A DNA stretch of 64,000 nt from Myxocyprinus asiaticus (GCF_019703515.2 NC_059346.1:50141501-50205500); one strand, 5' to 3'. Counted from the stretch's first letter, positions 33,284-44,860 are shown. Notes: generated by a model not told the origin, from the sequence alone. Program-made: numbers and translations.

Positions 33284-33486
33284 CAGGTGCATCTCAATAA
33301 ATTAGAATGTCGTGGAAAAGTTCATTTATTTCAGTAATTCAACTCAAATTGTGAAACTCGTGTATTAAATAAATTCAATGCACACAGACTGAAGTAGTTT
33401 AAGTCTTTGGTTCTTTTAATTGTGATGATTTTGCCTCACATTTAACAAAAACCCACCAATTCACTATCTCAAAAAATTAGAATACA
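33284..33486. repeat. Inverted repeat, left arm of Tc1 C
   Basis: Pairs with 34662-34864 over essentially its whole length. Begins right after the TA target. Confidence 0.93.
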
Positions 33487-33563
33487 TCATAAGACCAATA
33501 AAAAAAACATTTTTAGTGAATTGTTGGCCTTCTGGAAAGTATGCTCATTTACTGTATATGTAC

Positions 33564-34564
33564 TCAATACTTGGTAGGGGCTCCTTTTGCTTTAATTACT
33601 GCCTCAGTTCGGCGTGGCATGGAGGTGATCAGTTTGTGGCACTGCTGAGGTGGTATGGAAGCCCAGGTTTCTTTGACAGTGGCCTTCAGCTCATCTGCAT
33701 TTTTTGGTCTCTTGTTTCTCATTTTCCTCTTGACAATACCCCATAGATTCTCTATGGGGTTCAGGTCTGGTGAGTTTGCTGGCCAGTCAAGCACACCAAC
33801 ACCATGGTCATTTAACCAACTTTGGTGCTTTTGGCAGTGTGGGCAGGTGCCAAATCCTGCTGGAAAATGAAATCAGCATCTTTAAAAAGCTGGTCAGCAG
33901 AAGGAAGCATGAAGTGCTCCAAAATTTCTTGGTAAACGGGTGCAGTGACTTTGGTTTTCAAAAAACACAATGGACCAACACCAGCAGATGACATTGCACC
34001 CCAAATCATCACAGACTGTGGAAACTTAACACTGGACTTAAAGCAACTTGGGCTATGAGCTTCTCCACCCTTCCTCCAGACTCTAGGACCTTGGTTTCCA
34101 AATGAAATACAAAACTTGCTCTCATCTGAAAAGATGACTTTGGACCACTGGGCAACAGTCCAGTTCTTCTTCTCCTTAGCCCAGGTAAGACGCCTCTGAC
34201 GTTGTCTGTGGTTCAGGAGTGGCTTAACAAGAGGAATACGACAACTGTAGCCAAATTCCTTGACACATTTATGTGTGGTGGCTCTTGATGCCTTGACCCC
34301 AGCCTCAGTCCATTCCTTGTGAAGTTCACCCAAATTCTTGAATCGATTTTGCTTGACAATCATAAGGCTGCGGTTCTCTCGGTTGGTTGTGCATCTTTTT
34401 CTTCCACACTTGTTCCTTCCACTCAACTTTCTGTTAACATGCTTGGATACAGCACTCTGTGAACAGCCAGCTTCTTTGGCAATGAATGTTTGTGGCTTAC
34501 CCTCCTTGTGAAGGGTGTCAATGATTGTCTTCTGGACAACTGTCAGATCAGCAGTCTTCCCCAT
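33564..34564 (-). pseudogene. Tc1-family transposase (DD34E), one-base frameshift
   Basis: The start is placed at MGKTADLTVV (34564); an upstream in-frame ATG at 34600 would add 12 residues inside the untranslated leader. The N-terminal paired-like helix-turn-helix carries GCSQSAVSKHVNRKL. Catalytic residues are visible in order: Asp in FSDESKF, Asp in FQQDLAPAHTA, Glu in NPIENLWG, the latter after the usual 34 residues. The frame breaks at 33821-33823, where an A-run has AAA in place of an expected AAAA (sense strand), so KSTK reads into VG-stop instead of SWLNDHG. After the shift the frame is open to the end, ...KAKGAPTKY. About 335 codons overall, a normal length. One deletion is the only obvious lesion. 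Confidence 0.92.
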
Positions 34565-34661
34565 GATTGTGTAGCCTAGTGAACCAAACTGAGAAACCAT
34601 TTTGAAGGCTCAGGAAATCTTTGCAGGTGTTTTGAGTTGATTAGCTGATTGGCATGCCACC

Positions 34662-34864
34662 ATATTCTAATTTTTTGAGATAGTGAATTGGTGGGTTTTT
34701 GTTAAATGTGAGGCAAAATCATCACAATTAAAAGAACCAAAGACTTAAACTACTTCAGTCTGTGTGCATTGAATTTATTTAATACATGAGTTTAAATAAT
34801 TTGAGTTGAATTACTGAAATAAATGAACTTTTCCACGACATTCTAATTTATTGAGATGCACCTG
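34662..34864. repeat. Inverted repeat, right arm of Tc1 C
   Basis: Reverse complement of 33284-33486; ends GATGCACCTG before TA (34865-34866). Confidence 0.93.
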
Positions 34865-35965
34865 TACATTTTAACCTAGCATCTGTATGTTGGGAAAAAA
34901 AAAAAAAAAAAAAAATTCAGACATGTTATTTGTCTGAGCTATAAAGTGCTTGTTTTTAGTGCTTTCTCTAAAAAAATCCACTCATCACATTTACAGTGGT
35001 TTTATGTTTTAAAATGATGACCATTTGTTCACTGTGGGGCCCGTTGTCATTACTAGCAGTCAATAGAAATGTCTTTTTCTTTTTTTTTTTTTTTTTTTTT
35101 GGAACACAAAAATTTGAAATTGAGCCGGAAAATCTCATCAATTAGTCAGTGTGTTATGGTGTGGTGTGTTGCGGGCCAGGTTTGGTGGGCTGCTCTGTGC
35201 CATAAAGTCCAGGGCCACTTTTTAGTAGCAGTCCGCCTGTCACAGTCTGTCTCCCTTATGTTCTTCAATGACTCTTATTTTGAAGTTTTCCCCTGGACTA
35301 CATCACTGCCCTCATCACTTCCATCTGCTCCTCAACATCCTTACCTGTATTCCTTTCCCTCATTTAGCTCCTTGTGAATATATACCCTCTAGTTTTGTTC
35401 ATTCAATTGTCAGTCCTTAAAGTGTTATGTTGTAAGGTACATATGCCAAGCGTCAGCTATTAGGGTCTTCCAGCAGAAGAACAGGACCACAGCAGGTTGT
35501 TATTGCTGTGAATTAATCTCCCCTTTTCTGATTAACACTAGTGTTTAGAATGCATAACAGGAGGCACTGTTTATGAACATGAGAGACAATCAAAACCTGG
35601 GAGGATCAAACCAACTTGCTGTTCATGCTTCACAAGGTTGAACACAACAGGCTACATGAAGTCCACCAGTCAGGAGCACACTTGATCCTGGTGGGGCCAA
35701 TTTACTCAGTCTTGCTGGGGAAACATTTTCATTTGGGCAAAGTCGATAGAATAATCAAGCTGTAAGTAATGTTTTTATCCAAGAAAGAATCACTTGGTAA
35801 AGTTGTCTTATCTAGTGCCTACCCCTATTTTCACCCACTTGGCAATTTATATCTGCCTTGTTGCTGACAGTCATTTGTTGCAGGCTGTTCTTTACTTAGA
35901 ATTTAGCTGACTATATGCAATGAATATAAATGCCAAATGTTAACACAATAAAGGCAGCAAAAAAG
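34865..35965. other. No gene; homopolymer tracts
   Basis: Poly-A at 34893-34914 and poly-T at 35079-35100. The 102-codon frame starting in the poly-T tract (35069-35377) reads through T/C-rich DNA and matches nothing known. The interval 35400-35930 looks non-repetitive. Confidence 0.45.
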
Positions 35966-36437
35966 TATTCCATAAGATTCCAGTGGTTAAATCTATGTCT
36001 TCAGAAATTATATGATAAGTGTGGGTAAGAAACCGATAAGTATTTATGTCCTTTTTTACTATCGATCTCCACTTTCACATTCTTCTGTTTTTGGTGAATT
36101 GCATTCTTTGTACATATCGCCACCTACTGGGCAGGGAGGATAATTTATGGTAAAAACAGACTTAAATATTGATCTGTTTCTCACCTACACTTATCATATC
36201 ACTTCTAAAGACATGGATTTAACCACTGGAGTCTTATGGATTACTTTTATGTTGACTTTATGTACATTTTGTAGCTTCAAAATTTTGGTACCCACTCACT
36301 TGCATTGTATGGACCTACAGAGATTAGACATTCTTCTGAAAATATTTGTCTGTGTTCAGCAGAAGAAAGAAAGTCATACACAACTGGAATGTCATGAGGG
36401 TGAGTAAAGGATGAGAGAATTTTTGGATGAAATCCCT
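35966..36437. mobile_element. TTAA fold-back element, copy 2 (left end truncated)
   Basis: CCAGTGGTTAAATCTATGTC (left arm) pairs with GACATGGATTTAACCACTGG (right arm). The centre has CATATCGCCACCTACTGGGC as in copy 1. The right end ...GAAATCCC meets TTAA at 36438-36441. The outer left arm is missing. Confidence 0.7.
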
Positions 36438-38539
36438 TTAAAGGTAGTGATCAAATTGTTTGATACTGCATTTGATGATGCCATTGTTTCTTTGTTCTTA
36501 ATTTTGTGAGGACATAGAGGTGAACAAATGTAGTGATAAATGTTTTACAACAAATGGGTTTTGGCGTAATGAGTTTTGCCATAGAAATAAATAACTACAG
36601 AGGTTCGAGGACGTGAACAGCTTTTGAAAATAATCTCAAGAGTTGACATTTCAAAATGTACAATAATTGTGACAGGACATGAACGCAGCATACATTGCTA
36701 TGTGGTTGTTTGGGTGATCTTGGTGGTTGCTACACCATTGCCGGGTGGTTGTCAGGGTGTTCTGGGTCATTGCTAGGTTGTTGCCTTTTGGCCCAAGTAA
36801 AAAAAAAGCCCAACCTGTGAAGTCTCTATGATATTTTGGTCTGTTCAAGGATTTCTTCACCTGTTTTATCATCTGTCAGATTAAAACCCATAAGTCAAAA
36901 CATTTAGAAAAGTAATAGTACACCTCTCCTCAACAAGCTGCACGATTTGTGTTATCATTCAACGTCCAAAGCACAAAAGGTGCTGGATGAGGAATAGTAA
37001 AGGGCTTAGCAAGAACCAATAATTTTTGTTTTACTCCCCTAAAAATTCATACAAAATTTGGCATTGTCAGATGTAGTATAAGTACAAAAAATCAATATAA
37101 ATTCCATATAACTCTTTTTGCATTTCAATATTTTAGCGAATAAAAGTGTAAAATATCACACATCTCTATAACGCTGTTTGTTCAAGTAACGCAATCTGCT
37201 TTTTTTTCAACATGAATATGTCCGTAGAATACAGTGGACGCATGGCCCATTGAACACTTTAATGGGAGTCTATGGCAGATATTTGTACTGTTTAAATCAA
37301 TAGAGCAAAATATTTATGTTCCTTGGACGAGTGGCTGTAAACACATCATTTTGGGTCCCGCCCGGACAACATGCTTCTCTCAAAATCAGTGGGAGCTTCA
37401 TGAGGGCTATTTGCATTGGATATGCATCTGATTACCTACTGGACATTGGGCTTTCAATCAATGTATTTTTGTCCCGCCTGGAAGCCCAGCTTCAATGATG
37501 ATTGGTTGAGCTCTCAATTGGGCAGGACTTCGCAACAACCGGCCAATACTTGCAATGGTTATGTACAGTACATGATTGGCAGCGTATAAGTGTAGAGTGT
37601 CCGGTGGCTCGGAGATACATGCACAGTTATTTGAAGTCTGATCTAATGCATTTATTTTAGCTTTAATAATTTGCTATTTTGCCAATTTTGTTGCAAAAAC
37701 AGTTTTTGAGTAGTAGTTTGAGCAGCTTTGGGAACAATACTGCAGACACCAAAAACAATAATATGTGCTTCCCCACTTAAAAAAAAAAAAAAGCACCAGA
37801 TACCACTTGTAGAAAAGTAGCATGAGATCTTGAAATTGCTGTTGCCATGTTGCATTGAGAGTGTTTCAGGTGGTAGAACTTGTAATAATTGGTGCTGTGC
37901 ACGTGACTGAGTGTATAACATCTGACATTCATGACACACAAAGGAGAGGAAATTACAGCAGGCACTTGCGTTCAGAACACTAACAGTAGAGAGACTGAAG
38001 GGATTAAGGCAAGATGTGTGGGAGTGTGCGGGTGAGCGAACGTTCTTCTCAGGCTGGCTGGAGCCACTTCAGGTACCACTAATTATCTCTACCAGTCACA
38101 CATGGCAGCAGCAACTCAAGAGCTTTTAGTTTCCAAGGTGAAGGCGTAGGCATGCAAGTACAACATTCAAATAGCATACTTCCTGAGCTTCCAAGACAAA
38201 GGTGTTCCATCTCTTTTAAGGGGGCCTGTTTTAAATAAAGCATCCGTTAAGTTAAACAGGATAGTTCTACCTGTGGACCCCTTAATGAGATATTTGAGCC
38301 ATGTAGGATGCAATAAAGCTCTATTTTATATTCTCTCTTTACTAATGCACTCCAGGGCTATGCACCATTTAAAATTTAATTGAGAATGGCTTTTAAATTC
38401 CACTTGATTTGCTACATTTTAATTAAGGTAGAAAACAGGATGCAGATATTTACATTTGAATTTTAGAAAGTAGAATTAAAATGGAATGAAATTCAAATAT
38501 TCAACTGCAGCAAGTTTTTTTAAATTTTTGTATTTATTT

Positions 38540-38544
<5 letters not shown>
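36438..38544. other. No gene; one tandem-like repeat
   Basis: 36697-36790 contains several GGTTGCTA/GGTGTTCTGGGT-like units seen in a common teleost repeat. 37230-37600 is a less AT-rich piece with overlapping frames of 60-65 codons and no known motif. Nothing coding is supported. Confidence 0.4.

Positions 38545-38545
<1 letters not shown>

Positions 38546-38584
<39 letters not shown>
38546..38584. repeat. (TA)n microsatellite
   Basis: About 19 TA units directly upstream of the SINE. Confidence 0.95.
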
Positions 38585-38586
<2 letters not shown>

Positions 38587-38594
38587 CTAATGGG

Positions 38595-38917
38595 AGGGGC
38601 CTGGGTAGCTCAGTGGTAAAATACGCTGGCTTCCACAGCAGGAGTTCGCTAGCTTGCTAGTTAAAATCCCAGGGCGTGCTGAGTGACTCCAGCCAGGTCT
38701 CCTAAGCAACCAAATTGGCCCGGCTGCTAGGGAGGGTAGAGTCACATGGGGTAAACTCCTCGTGGTCGCTATAATGTGGTTCGTTCTCAGTGGGGCGCGT
38801 GGTGAGTTGAGCGTGGTTGCCGCATTGGATGGCGTGAAACCTCCACACGCGCTATGTCTCCGTGGCAACGTGCTCAACAAGCCATGTGATAAGATGCGCG
38901 GGTTGACGGTCTCAGAC
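38595..38917 (+). mobile_element. tRNA-derived SINE, HAmo family, 3' truncated
   Basis: Starts GGGGCCTGGGTAGCTCAG, a tRNA-like head with an RNA polymerase III A-box (TAGCTCAGTGG). The B-box region (AGTTAAAATCCC) is degenerate and preceded by a small CTAGCTTGCTAG insertion. The body reads GGCGTGCTGAGTGACTCCAG, AGTCACATGGGGTAAACTCC and CACACGCGCTATGTCTCCGT and stops after GACGGTCTCAGAC, before the conserved tail. I recognise this as HAmo, described from silver carp and other cyprinids (from memory). With a mutated B-box and no tail it should be inert. Its value is as a lineage marker. Confidence 0.85.
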
Positions 38918-38992
38918 ACATCAAAGAATTAACATACATTATTAATCAAAATGAAAGATTCTTAAGTTCTTACATTTCAAATTTTCTTTAAC

Positions 38993-39303
38993 ACAATGCT
39001 GTGGTTACCAAATAATTTGATAATCCCTTAGCATTTTAGGGAACATGAATACTAAAGGAAACTAAATGTTTTATTTACATTTTCCAGCAGTTAAGTGTAT
39101 ATTGATTGCGAGCAGGTGGGTTTTATTGTGCATAAGCATGCATGAGTTGATGTGCAGAAGAAAAATGGCAGAGGACACCTTTTGTTTTTTATTTTTTTTT
39201 ATTGTCATAAAAAATAACAGACATAATAGCTCAGTGTAGCTCCATAAGGGGAGGAGGATACAGTTGGCTGGTGCTATTATTACTAAGAAGCTCTTCTGCA
39301 TCA
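38993..39303 (+). repeat. Local direct duplication, copy 1
   Basis: CCAAATAATTTGATAATC, ACATTTTCCAGCAGTTAAGT, GAAGAAAAATGGCAGAG and GCTCCATAAGGGGAGGA occur here and in the same order at 40447-40736, about 1.45 kb downstream. Non-coding; the 138-codon minus-strand frame across this copy is not conserved in length in the other copy. Confidence 0.8.
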
Positions 39304-40446
39304 ATACCGTCACAAAAGGCTGGGAGATATTATGGTAAATACTGTGTAATGGTAGAAATGTGACAACTGATACAGATTTTGTAATCCAGTATATACCATG
39401 GGTGATATAGACTATTTGTTTGACTATAAATGGGAAGAAAGTAACATGGAGATATGTGAAATAAGGAGCTGGACACATTGTAAGCAAGTGAAGTCGAGAA
39501 AGGTTTTTCTCTGTTAGGATGCTGTCAAAGAAAACATCTGCCTATGTAGGCAGGAGACAGCGAGCAGTTCTAGATTTTGGAACAGACCGAATGACTTACA
39601 AAACATTTTACATACAGACTAATCGCATACCTGTATTTTTATATTTTCTATATTCACAAAACTTTCTATTTCAGCATTGTTAATTATGTGAACTACCTCG
39701 AAAAAAAAAAACAGTACACAGTTTAAATAAGAAAAGAATGCAAAATGTTTGCATGTTGGGCACTTTTTGGTCAGTCTATGGAAAATGCATTTCTCTCTGT
39801 CAGTGTACTATTATTGAAACATGTTTCTTGTTGGTACCTATGAAAAGGAGTGCCTGCAGGCATGAGATGTTGTATATCTTGAAAATGATGCTGGTTTTCA
39901 CAGTGGGTTTTATAACACTGTGTTTACCTCTGGGTAAATCCGAGTTTGTGCGAAGGGTCTTTGCGGAAATGTGTGTCATTTGTTTGTGCATGTTGGCAGG
40001 AGATGTGTCTCACTTCTCAACTTTTTCAGAGACAACAATCCTGTTAAGAGACCCAGTGGCTTAGCATAGCCACAGAACTACAATTTTAGAGTGCTGGGTT
40101 TGCTGTGAAACAGCCATGCAAAATCAATGACCACAACAGCACTCCGTGTGTTCTCTTCTCCATTACTTATGTTCCAAGCTTTCTGGTGAGCGCTAATGTG
40201 TGCAGCCTTAAATAACTTACCTGATGAACTTTACAACCTGATGAAAGAAAAAAATAAAATAAAACAAAGTAAAAACAATAATTTGTTAAGTTTAATTCAT
40301 AGGATTATCTGACAATAAGCATTAACACACGGGTATTTTAAATATAAAATAATTTTAAATTTAAATTTCTCAGCCATTTCAATTCAACATCCTGTGAGGC
40401 ATGGCCTATTCAATTCAAATATCAACAGAAATGGCGGAAGTTCTTT
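39304..40446. other. No gene recognised
   Basis: Spacer between the duplicate segments. The 108-codon frame at 39738-40064 encodes a Cys/Met-rich sequence with no recognisable family and overlaps an antisense frame, so I do not call a gene. Confidence 0.4.
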
Positions 40447-40736
40447 GGCTGTGGTTGCCAAATAATTTGATAATCTTTCAGCATCTTGTGAAACACGCAT
40501 ACTGAAGGAAACTAAAGATATGAATTACATTTTCCAGCAGTTAAGTGTAAATTGATTGTGAACAGGTGACTTTATTTTGCAAAAGCATGCATGAGTTAAT
40601 GTGCAGAAGAAAAATGGCAGAGTACACCTTTTTTTCTTGTCACAACAAATAACATGCATAATGGATCACTGTAGCTCCATAAGGGGAGGACGATACAGTT
40701 GCTATTATTACCAAGAAGCTCTTCTGCATAAATAAA
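40447..40736 (+). repeat. Local direct duplication, copy 2
   Basis: Second copy of 38993-39303 with scattered substitutions and small indels. Homology ends after AAGCTCTTCTGCAT(A/C)AAT in both. Confidence 0.8.
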
Positions 40737-40954
40737 TACAAATAACCTAAGCTAAAACTAGCTCTATCATAATACCTTTGCCATAATATAAAACGACTTC
40801 CATGATATAAAATGTTGGTCCTACCGCTCAACACATATGGTCTAAAAATTGTAAAAATAAATAATACAAACAAAATACCTTTCATTTGTTAAGTATTTAA
40901 TGTACAGGACTATCCAAAATAGGCATTAACATATTATATATATTTTTTTGTTTG

Positions 40955-41290
40955 ATGGCCATCCATCTTCATCTTGATCACATTCCAGAGGTTTCAATGG
41001 GGTTCAGGTCTGGAGATTGGGCTGGCCATGACAGGGTCTTGATCTGGTGGTCCTCCATCTACACCTTGATTGACCTGGCTGTGTGGCATGGAGCATTGTT
41101 TTTTTTTTTTTTTCTCAAGCAGAACAATCCTCGGAGTTGGGGAACATTGTCAGAGCAGAAGGAAGCAAGTATTCTTCCAGGATAATCTTGTACATGGCTT
41201 GATTCTTGCGTTGATTGCGTCCTTTACAAAGAAAAATCTGCCCGATTCCAGCCTTCCTGAAGCACCCCCAGATCATCACTGATCCTCCAT
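40955..41290 (-). pseudogene. Tc1 transposase fragment (left arm)
   Basis: On the minus strand the blocks IWGCFRKAGIGQI, QAMYKIILEEYLLPSALTMF, DQDPVMASPIS-like and PDLNPIE(T) appear in the same order as in the right arm, broken by an A-run insertion and by loss of one base at the PIENL site. Ends abruptly at GATGGCCATC near 40955. Confidence 0.75.
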
Positions 41291-41301
41291 CTGGTCATCT
41301 A

Positions 41302-41829
41302 ATGGTTAGACGGAGACCTGGAGAGGCATTCAAGCCACAGTGTCTCGCACCCACTGTGAAATTTAGTGGAGGATGGGTGATGATCTGGGGGTGCGTCAGC
41401 AAGGCTTGAATCAGGCAGATTCATCTTTGTGAAGGACGCATGAATCAAGCCATGTACAAGGTTTTTCCGGAAGAAAACTTGCTTCCTTCTGCTCTGACAA
41501 TGTTCCCCAACTCTGAGGATTGGTTTTTCCAGCAGGACAATGCTCCATGCCACACAGCCAGGTCAATCAAGGTGTGGATGGAGGACCACCGGATCAAGAC
41601 ACTGTCATGGCCAGCCCAATCTCCAGACCTGAACCCCATTGAAAACCTCTGAAATGTGATCAAGAGGAAAATGGATGGCCACAAGCCATCAAACAAAGAC
41701 GAGCTGCTTGAATTTTTGCACCAGGAGTGGCATAAAGTCACCAAACAGTAATGTGTGAGACTGGTAGAGAGCATGCCAAGATGCATGAAAGCTGTGATTG
41801 AAAATCAGGGTTATTCCACCAAATATTGA
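41302..41829 (+). pseudogene. Tc1 transposase C-terminal half (right arm)
   Basis: One frame from 41302 to TGA 41827-41829 contains GEAFKPQCLAPTVKFSGGWV, WFFQQDNAPCHTARSIKVW (second catalytic Asp), SWPAQSPDLNPIENL (catalytic Glu) and ends GYSTKY. Stops interrupt it after CVSKA (TGA), after PIENL (TGA replacing the usual Trp) and in the KQ-stop-CVRL segment. The N-terminal DNA-binding domain and the first Asp are absent. Same family as the fragment at 63931-64000. Confidence 0.85.
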
Positions 41830-41962
41830 TTTCTGAACTCTTCCTAAGTTAAAACATTAGTGTTGTGTTGTTTAAAAAATTATATGAACTTGTTTTCTTT
41901 GCATTATTCGAGGTCTGAAAACACAGCATCTTTTTTTGTTATTTAAATAAATTCTCTAAAAT

Positions 41963-41981
41963 TTATATATATATATATATT
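41963..41981. repeat. (TA)n microsatellite
   Basis: About nine TA units at the right edge of the Tc1 D palindrome. Confidence 0.85.
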
Positions 41982-42639
41982 TTATAATGCTCTATAATTA
42001 GGTGCATCAGCACACTCCGCTTATGACTAATTAGGGACACATGCCTCCTGTGTGTATAAACCATATAGATAGAAACTCTAGTCTTGCCCTCTTGATCAAA
42101 AATCATGTTAGTAATTTATAATCAAATAAAGGTAGCAGAAGAGAAATGTGTCAGTGAAGACATTCAAGTGTATGAGGATGTTATTTCAGCTGATATGAAT
42201 CAAGCTCATGGAAACAAGACATCATGGCTGCACTTCCTATATGATGAGGCAACATGCTATATGTGTGCACCTTGATTGATACAGAGGGATGCACATGGCA
42301 TGCTTTTACTTTATTCATATGCAAAGAGGCTCCCTTCTTATCACAACCTTCAACTCCACTGACAGAGTTGTAATTCTTAGCTGAGCATAAATTCCGTTGC
42401 ATGGCAACCTGCAATTATGCCTGCCAAACGGAAACTAGCAAATATATCCAGACCATTATCTTGCTTTTCAGGTTTCTATTAAAATCATACACAAAGGGCA
42501 AACTTGTAAAAGAGATGAAATGGTGCAACAGTTTTCCCCCAACCCCTGCTGATGTGATCTTAAAACAATGTCTATTCTTTTTTTGTGCAATTAAACAGAT
42601 CACATCAGGAGAAATCAAAGTTTTGAGATAACAGGGCCT
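41982..42639. other. No gene recognised
   Basis: Non-repetitive AT-rich sequence. Overlapping frames of 76-87 codons on both strands at 42181-42678 match nothing I know. Confidence 0.4.
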
Positions 42640-43030
42640 GATGTACAACGAAAACATACTGCAACTTTTATTACTCAACTTTGTCCCAAGTATAAAAGCA
42701 CATTTATTGCAACTAAGCTACAAAAAATGCTTCTAAACATCTGTAACTTTGTGATGTCACACAGAACTACATAAACCCAACCATCCACATTTACACATCA
42801 GTGACACCTATTGGGTGTTTAGAAACCTCCCCCACCCAGTCAGAACCTGGGAATAAAGAGGAAGTGTTTTAAATATTCTTATTCCTAAACATCAGGGGCC
42901 AGTTGCACCAGCCATGCCTAAGTAACAACTCAGACTATTTATAGAGTAAACAGCAAAATCATGAGAACTCCTAATAATTTATACGAGATGGCAAAATCGT
43001 AAGATATTGTTTAACTTGGTTTGTAAGTCT
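42640..43030 (+). repeat. Two abutting repeat relics
   Basis: 42640-42890 resembles the GGGGTCATG family (GAAAACATACTGCAACTTTT, GCACATTTATTGCAACTAAGC, compare 54985-55065). 42893-43030 starts GGGGCCAGTTGCACCAGCC, the head of another teleost repeat. Both lack clear right ends. Confidence 0.45.
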
Positions 43031-43484
43031 TTCATTCCCATAAAGACTAACCAATTAACAATCAACAAATGTGAACAACTAAAATATGACTGCTTTGGCA
43101 CAAGAAACAACTGTAATAACATTATACATAAGTGGACATCAAGAAAAAAAAACATACCCTTAAAGGCAATTTTATAGTGGACCTATATGCATAGCACACA
43201 AAGCAAATGATTTGGATACATATGAACATGGCTGAGGGGCCAACAGAGACTTATACTGTGGGGTGACACAGGTCAGTAATGGACCTGCTGGTGGAAGAGC
43301 CTCTTTAAAGTTCTGGCCACCTACCCAATGGGGTTAAAATATCTGAGAGCGGGCATGATGTGTAGATGATACTGAGGCAATCTTCATAATGAGAAACACT
43401 AGTACCAAGCTTCATCATCTACAATACAGCCTAACAGAAAAGTGGTTTATGCATGAAATGAGAAAAAAGAAAAAAAAAAAAAAG
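43031..43484. other. No gene recognised
   Basis: AT-rich non-coding sequence, ending in an A-rich tract (43463-43482). Confidence 0.45.
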
Positions 43485-43621
43485 TACCACAGTATTATGG
43501 TAATACCATATTTTTTTGCCACATGTACCATGGTAATATCATGGTATTCTCTGAAGTACTTTTTGGATTACCAGGTAAATATCATGGTATATGAATATAG
43601 TAATTACTATGGTATTAGTAA
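43485..43621. repeat. Palindromic TACCATGGTA-type repeat
   Basis: Multiple ACCATGGTAATATCATGG, ATGGTAATACCAT and ATCATGGTAT words, several of them self-complementary. The type is common in teleost genomes; no function is evident. Confidence 0.55.
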
Positions 43622-44044
43622 CACTTGGACTACTTAAACCACACTTAAAATCAAATTTCATTGCTTGGATAACAAAATAGTGGCATTTATTTTTAAAGAA
43701 AGATAGGACAAGCAAAATATTTTATTCGTTTGTAAGATATAAAATGATAAAACAACAGAAATGTGGTTCAAAATTCAGACAAAAAGAATTTGGTAATTTG
43801 CTGGTAGTCAAACTTTAGGGAAAGTGACTTCATACATCCACTAAAATGTTCCTTTAAATCAGATGAATAAAGGTAATTGGATAAAATGTCTAAGAAAAGT
43901 TAAGTTAGTTCTGAGAAGGTCTAGCATTATTTGTTTACAGATGCCACTTGGTTTGATATTCAGTTTCTAATTTAAAACAATTTGTTATATTTTTAAATGT
44001 GGCTTAAGTGTCCAAAGGTGTCCAGTGACTTTCAGAGGCTACTG
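43622..44044. mobile_element. Non-autonomous element, family C copy 2
   Basis: Left ACTTGGACTACTTAAACCAC and right GTGGCTTAAGTGTCCAAAGG then CTACTG before TA (44045-44046) are inverted relatives. Internal ACTTCATACATCCACTAAAA and GATGCCACTTGGTTTGATAT match copy 1 (4756-5800). Non-coding, probably Tc1/mariner-mobilised. Confidence 0.6.
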
Positions 44045-44318
44045 TATACTGTATGGAGTATTATGGCATTATCAGTGCTGGGTAGATTATGTCTGATTTG
44101 TAATCCTGTAATGATTAAATTACTTTACTAAAACTGCAATCAGTAATGTAACTCTTGGATTATATTTTTGGGTAATCAAGTTTTATTACTTTTGGATTAC
44201 CTACCTCTGATCTTACTCTTCTTTGTTTGATGTAACATACATTTGAATAGTACAATCAATACCATTTTGACAATGTTGATAAATTAATTTAAGAAATCTT
44301 ACTTTTACTGATTGTTTT

Positions 44319-44343
44319 TGTGTGTGTGTGTGTGTGTGTGTGT
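44319..44343. repeat. (GT)n microsatellite
   Basis: Twelve GT units inside the element at 44073-46207. Confidence 0.95.
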
Positions 44344-44412
44344 TTCTCACTATTTGTCGTATTACATCAGTTGCAGTGTCATACAATACAAAAACACATT
44401 TTAACTGATATG

Positions 44413-44821
44413 CAGTGGCGTCTCAGGGTCATTATTTAGTGTGGGGCACAAACAATCACTTAACAATCAATTATTTGACCGATCTTTGAAACATTGACAA
44501 ATAATTCCAAATTCTGTCCGTCATTTTGAAAGATAAAGAAACAAGAAAAACATTTTAACCTAGTGCATCAGTTTTGACTTCACTCATTGTCCCTCACATT
44601 CCCACTGTGCATGTGCCCTGTTTATTCCCTGGTATTAATGTGTATTAGATATTATTAATTAACTGTATTAACTGGCACCATCATCATTTACACCTGGTAC
44701 TGTGCATCTTTTTTGTGTTTGGATTTTGAGTAGAGGGTATCTGATTTCATGACTGCCTAATCATTACTTCAGTGTGTTAATGCACGATAATAAAGTGCAA
44801 ACTACATAATAATAAAAAGAG

Positions 44822-44860
<39 letters not shown>

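Larger units (their letters stand above)
33284..34864 (-). mobile_element. Tc1 transposon C, complete with both ends, nearly intact
   Basis: Flanked by TA at 33282-33283 and 34865-34866. The inverted repeats are about 203 bp (33284-33486 and 34662-34864), starting CAGGTGCATCTCAATAAATT at the outside, with a second ATTCTAATTTTTTGAGATAG block at the inner edge. The arms are almost identical; differences cluster around 33345-33365. It contains a transposase gene with a single visible frameshift. It is the youngest-looking DNA transposon of the window and of a different family from A, B, D and E. Confidence 0.95.
40955..41961. mobile_element. Tc1 transposon D, head-to-head palindrome of two C-terminal pieces
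   Basis: The left arm (40955-41290) is a minus-strand piece of a Tc1 transposase gene. The right arm (from about 41302) is a plus-strand piece of the same gene that runs to its stop at 41829 and into the usual A/T-rich 3' flank (to about 41961). The arms share about 330 bp inverted, around an asymmetric centre CCTCCATCTGGTCATCTAATG. The left arm has an A-run (T-run at 41099-41114) in place of the FFQQD codons. No terminal repeats remain. Confidence 0.85.

Noticed and set aside
38595..38670. Functional tRNA gene
   Set aside because: The tRNA-like head belongs to a SINE; the B-box is degenerate and no acceptor stem pairing is present.
39071..39487. 138-codon minus-strand frame
   Set aside because: Lies over the local duplication; the other copy does not keep the frame, so it is not under coding constraint.
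39738..40064. 108-codon Cys/Met-rich frame
   Set aside because: No recognised motif, an antisense frame is also open, and AT-rich surroundings make chance frames of this size plausible.
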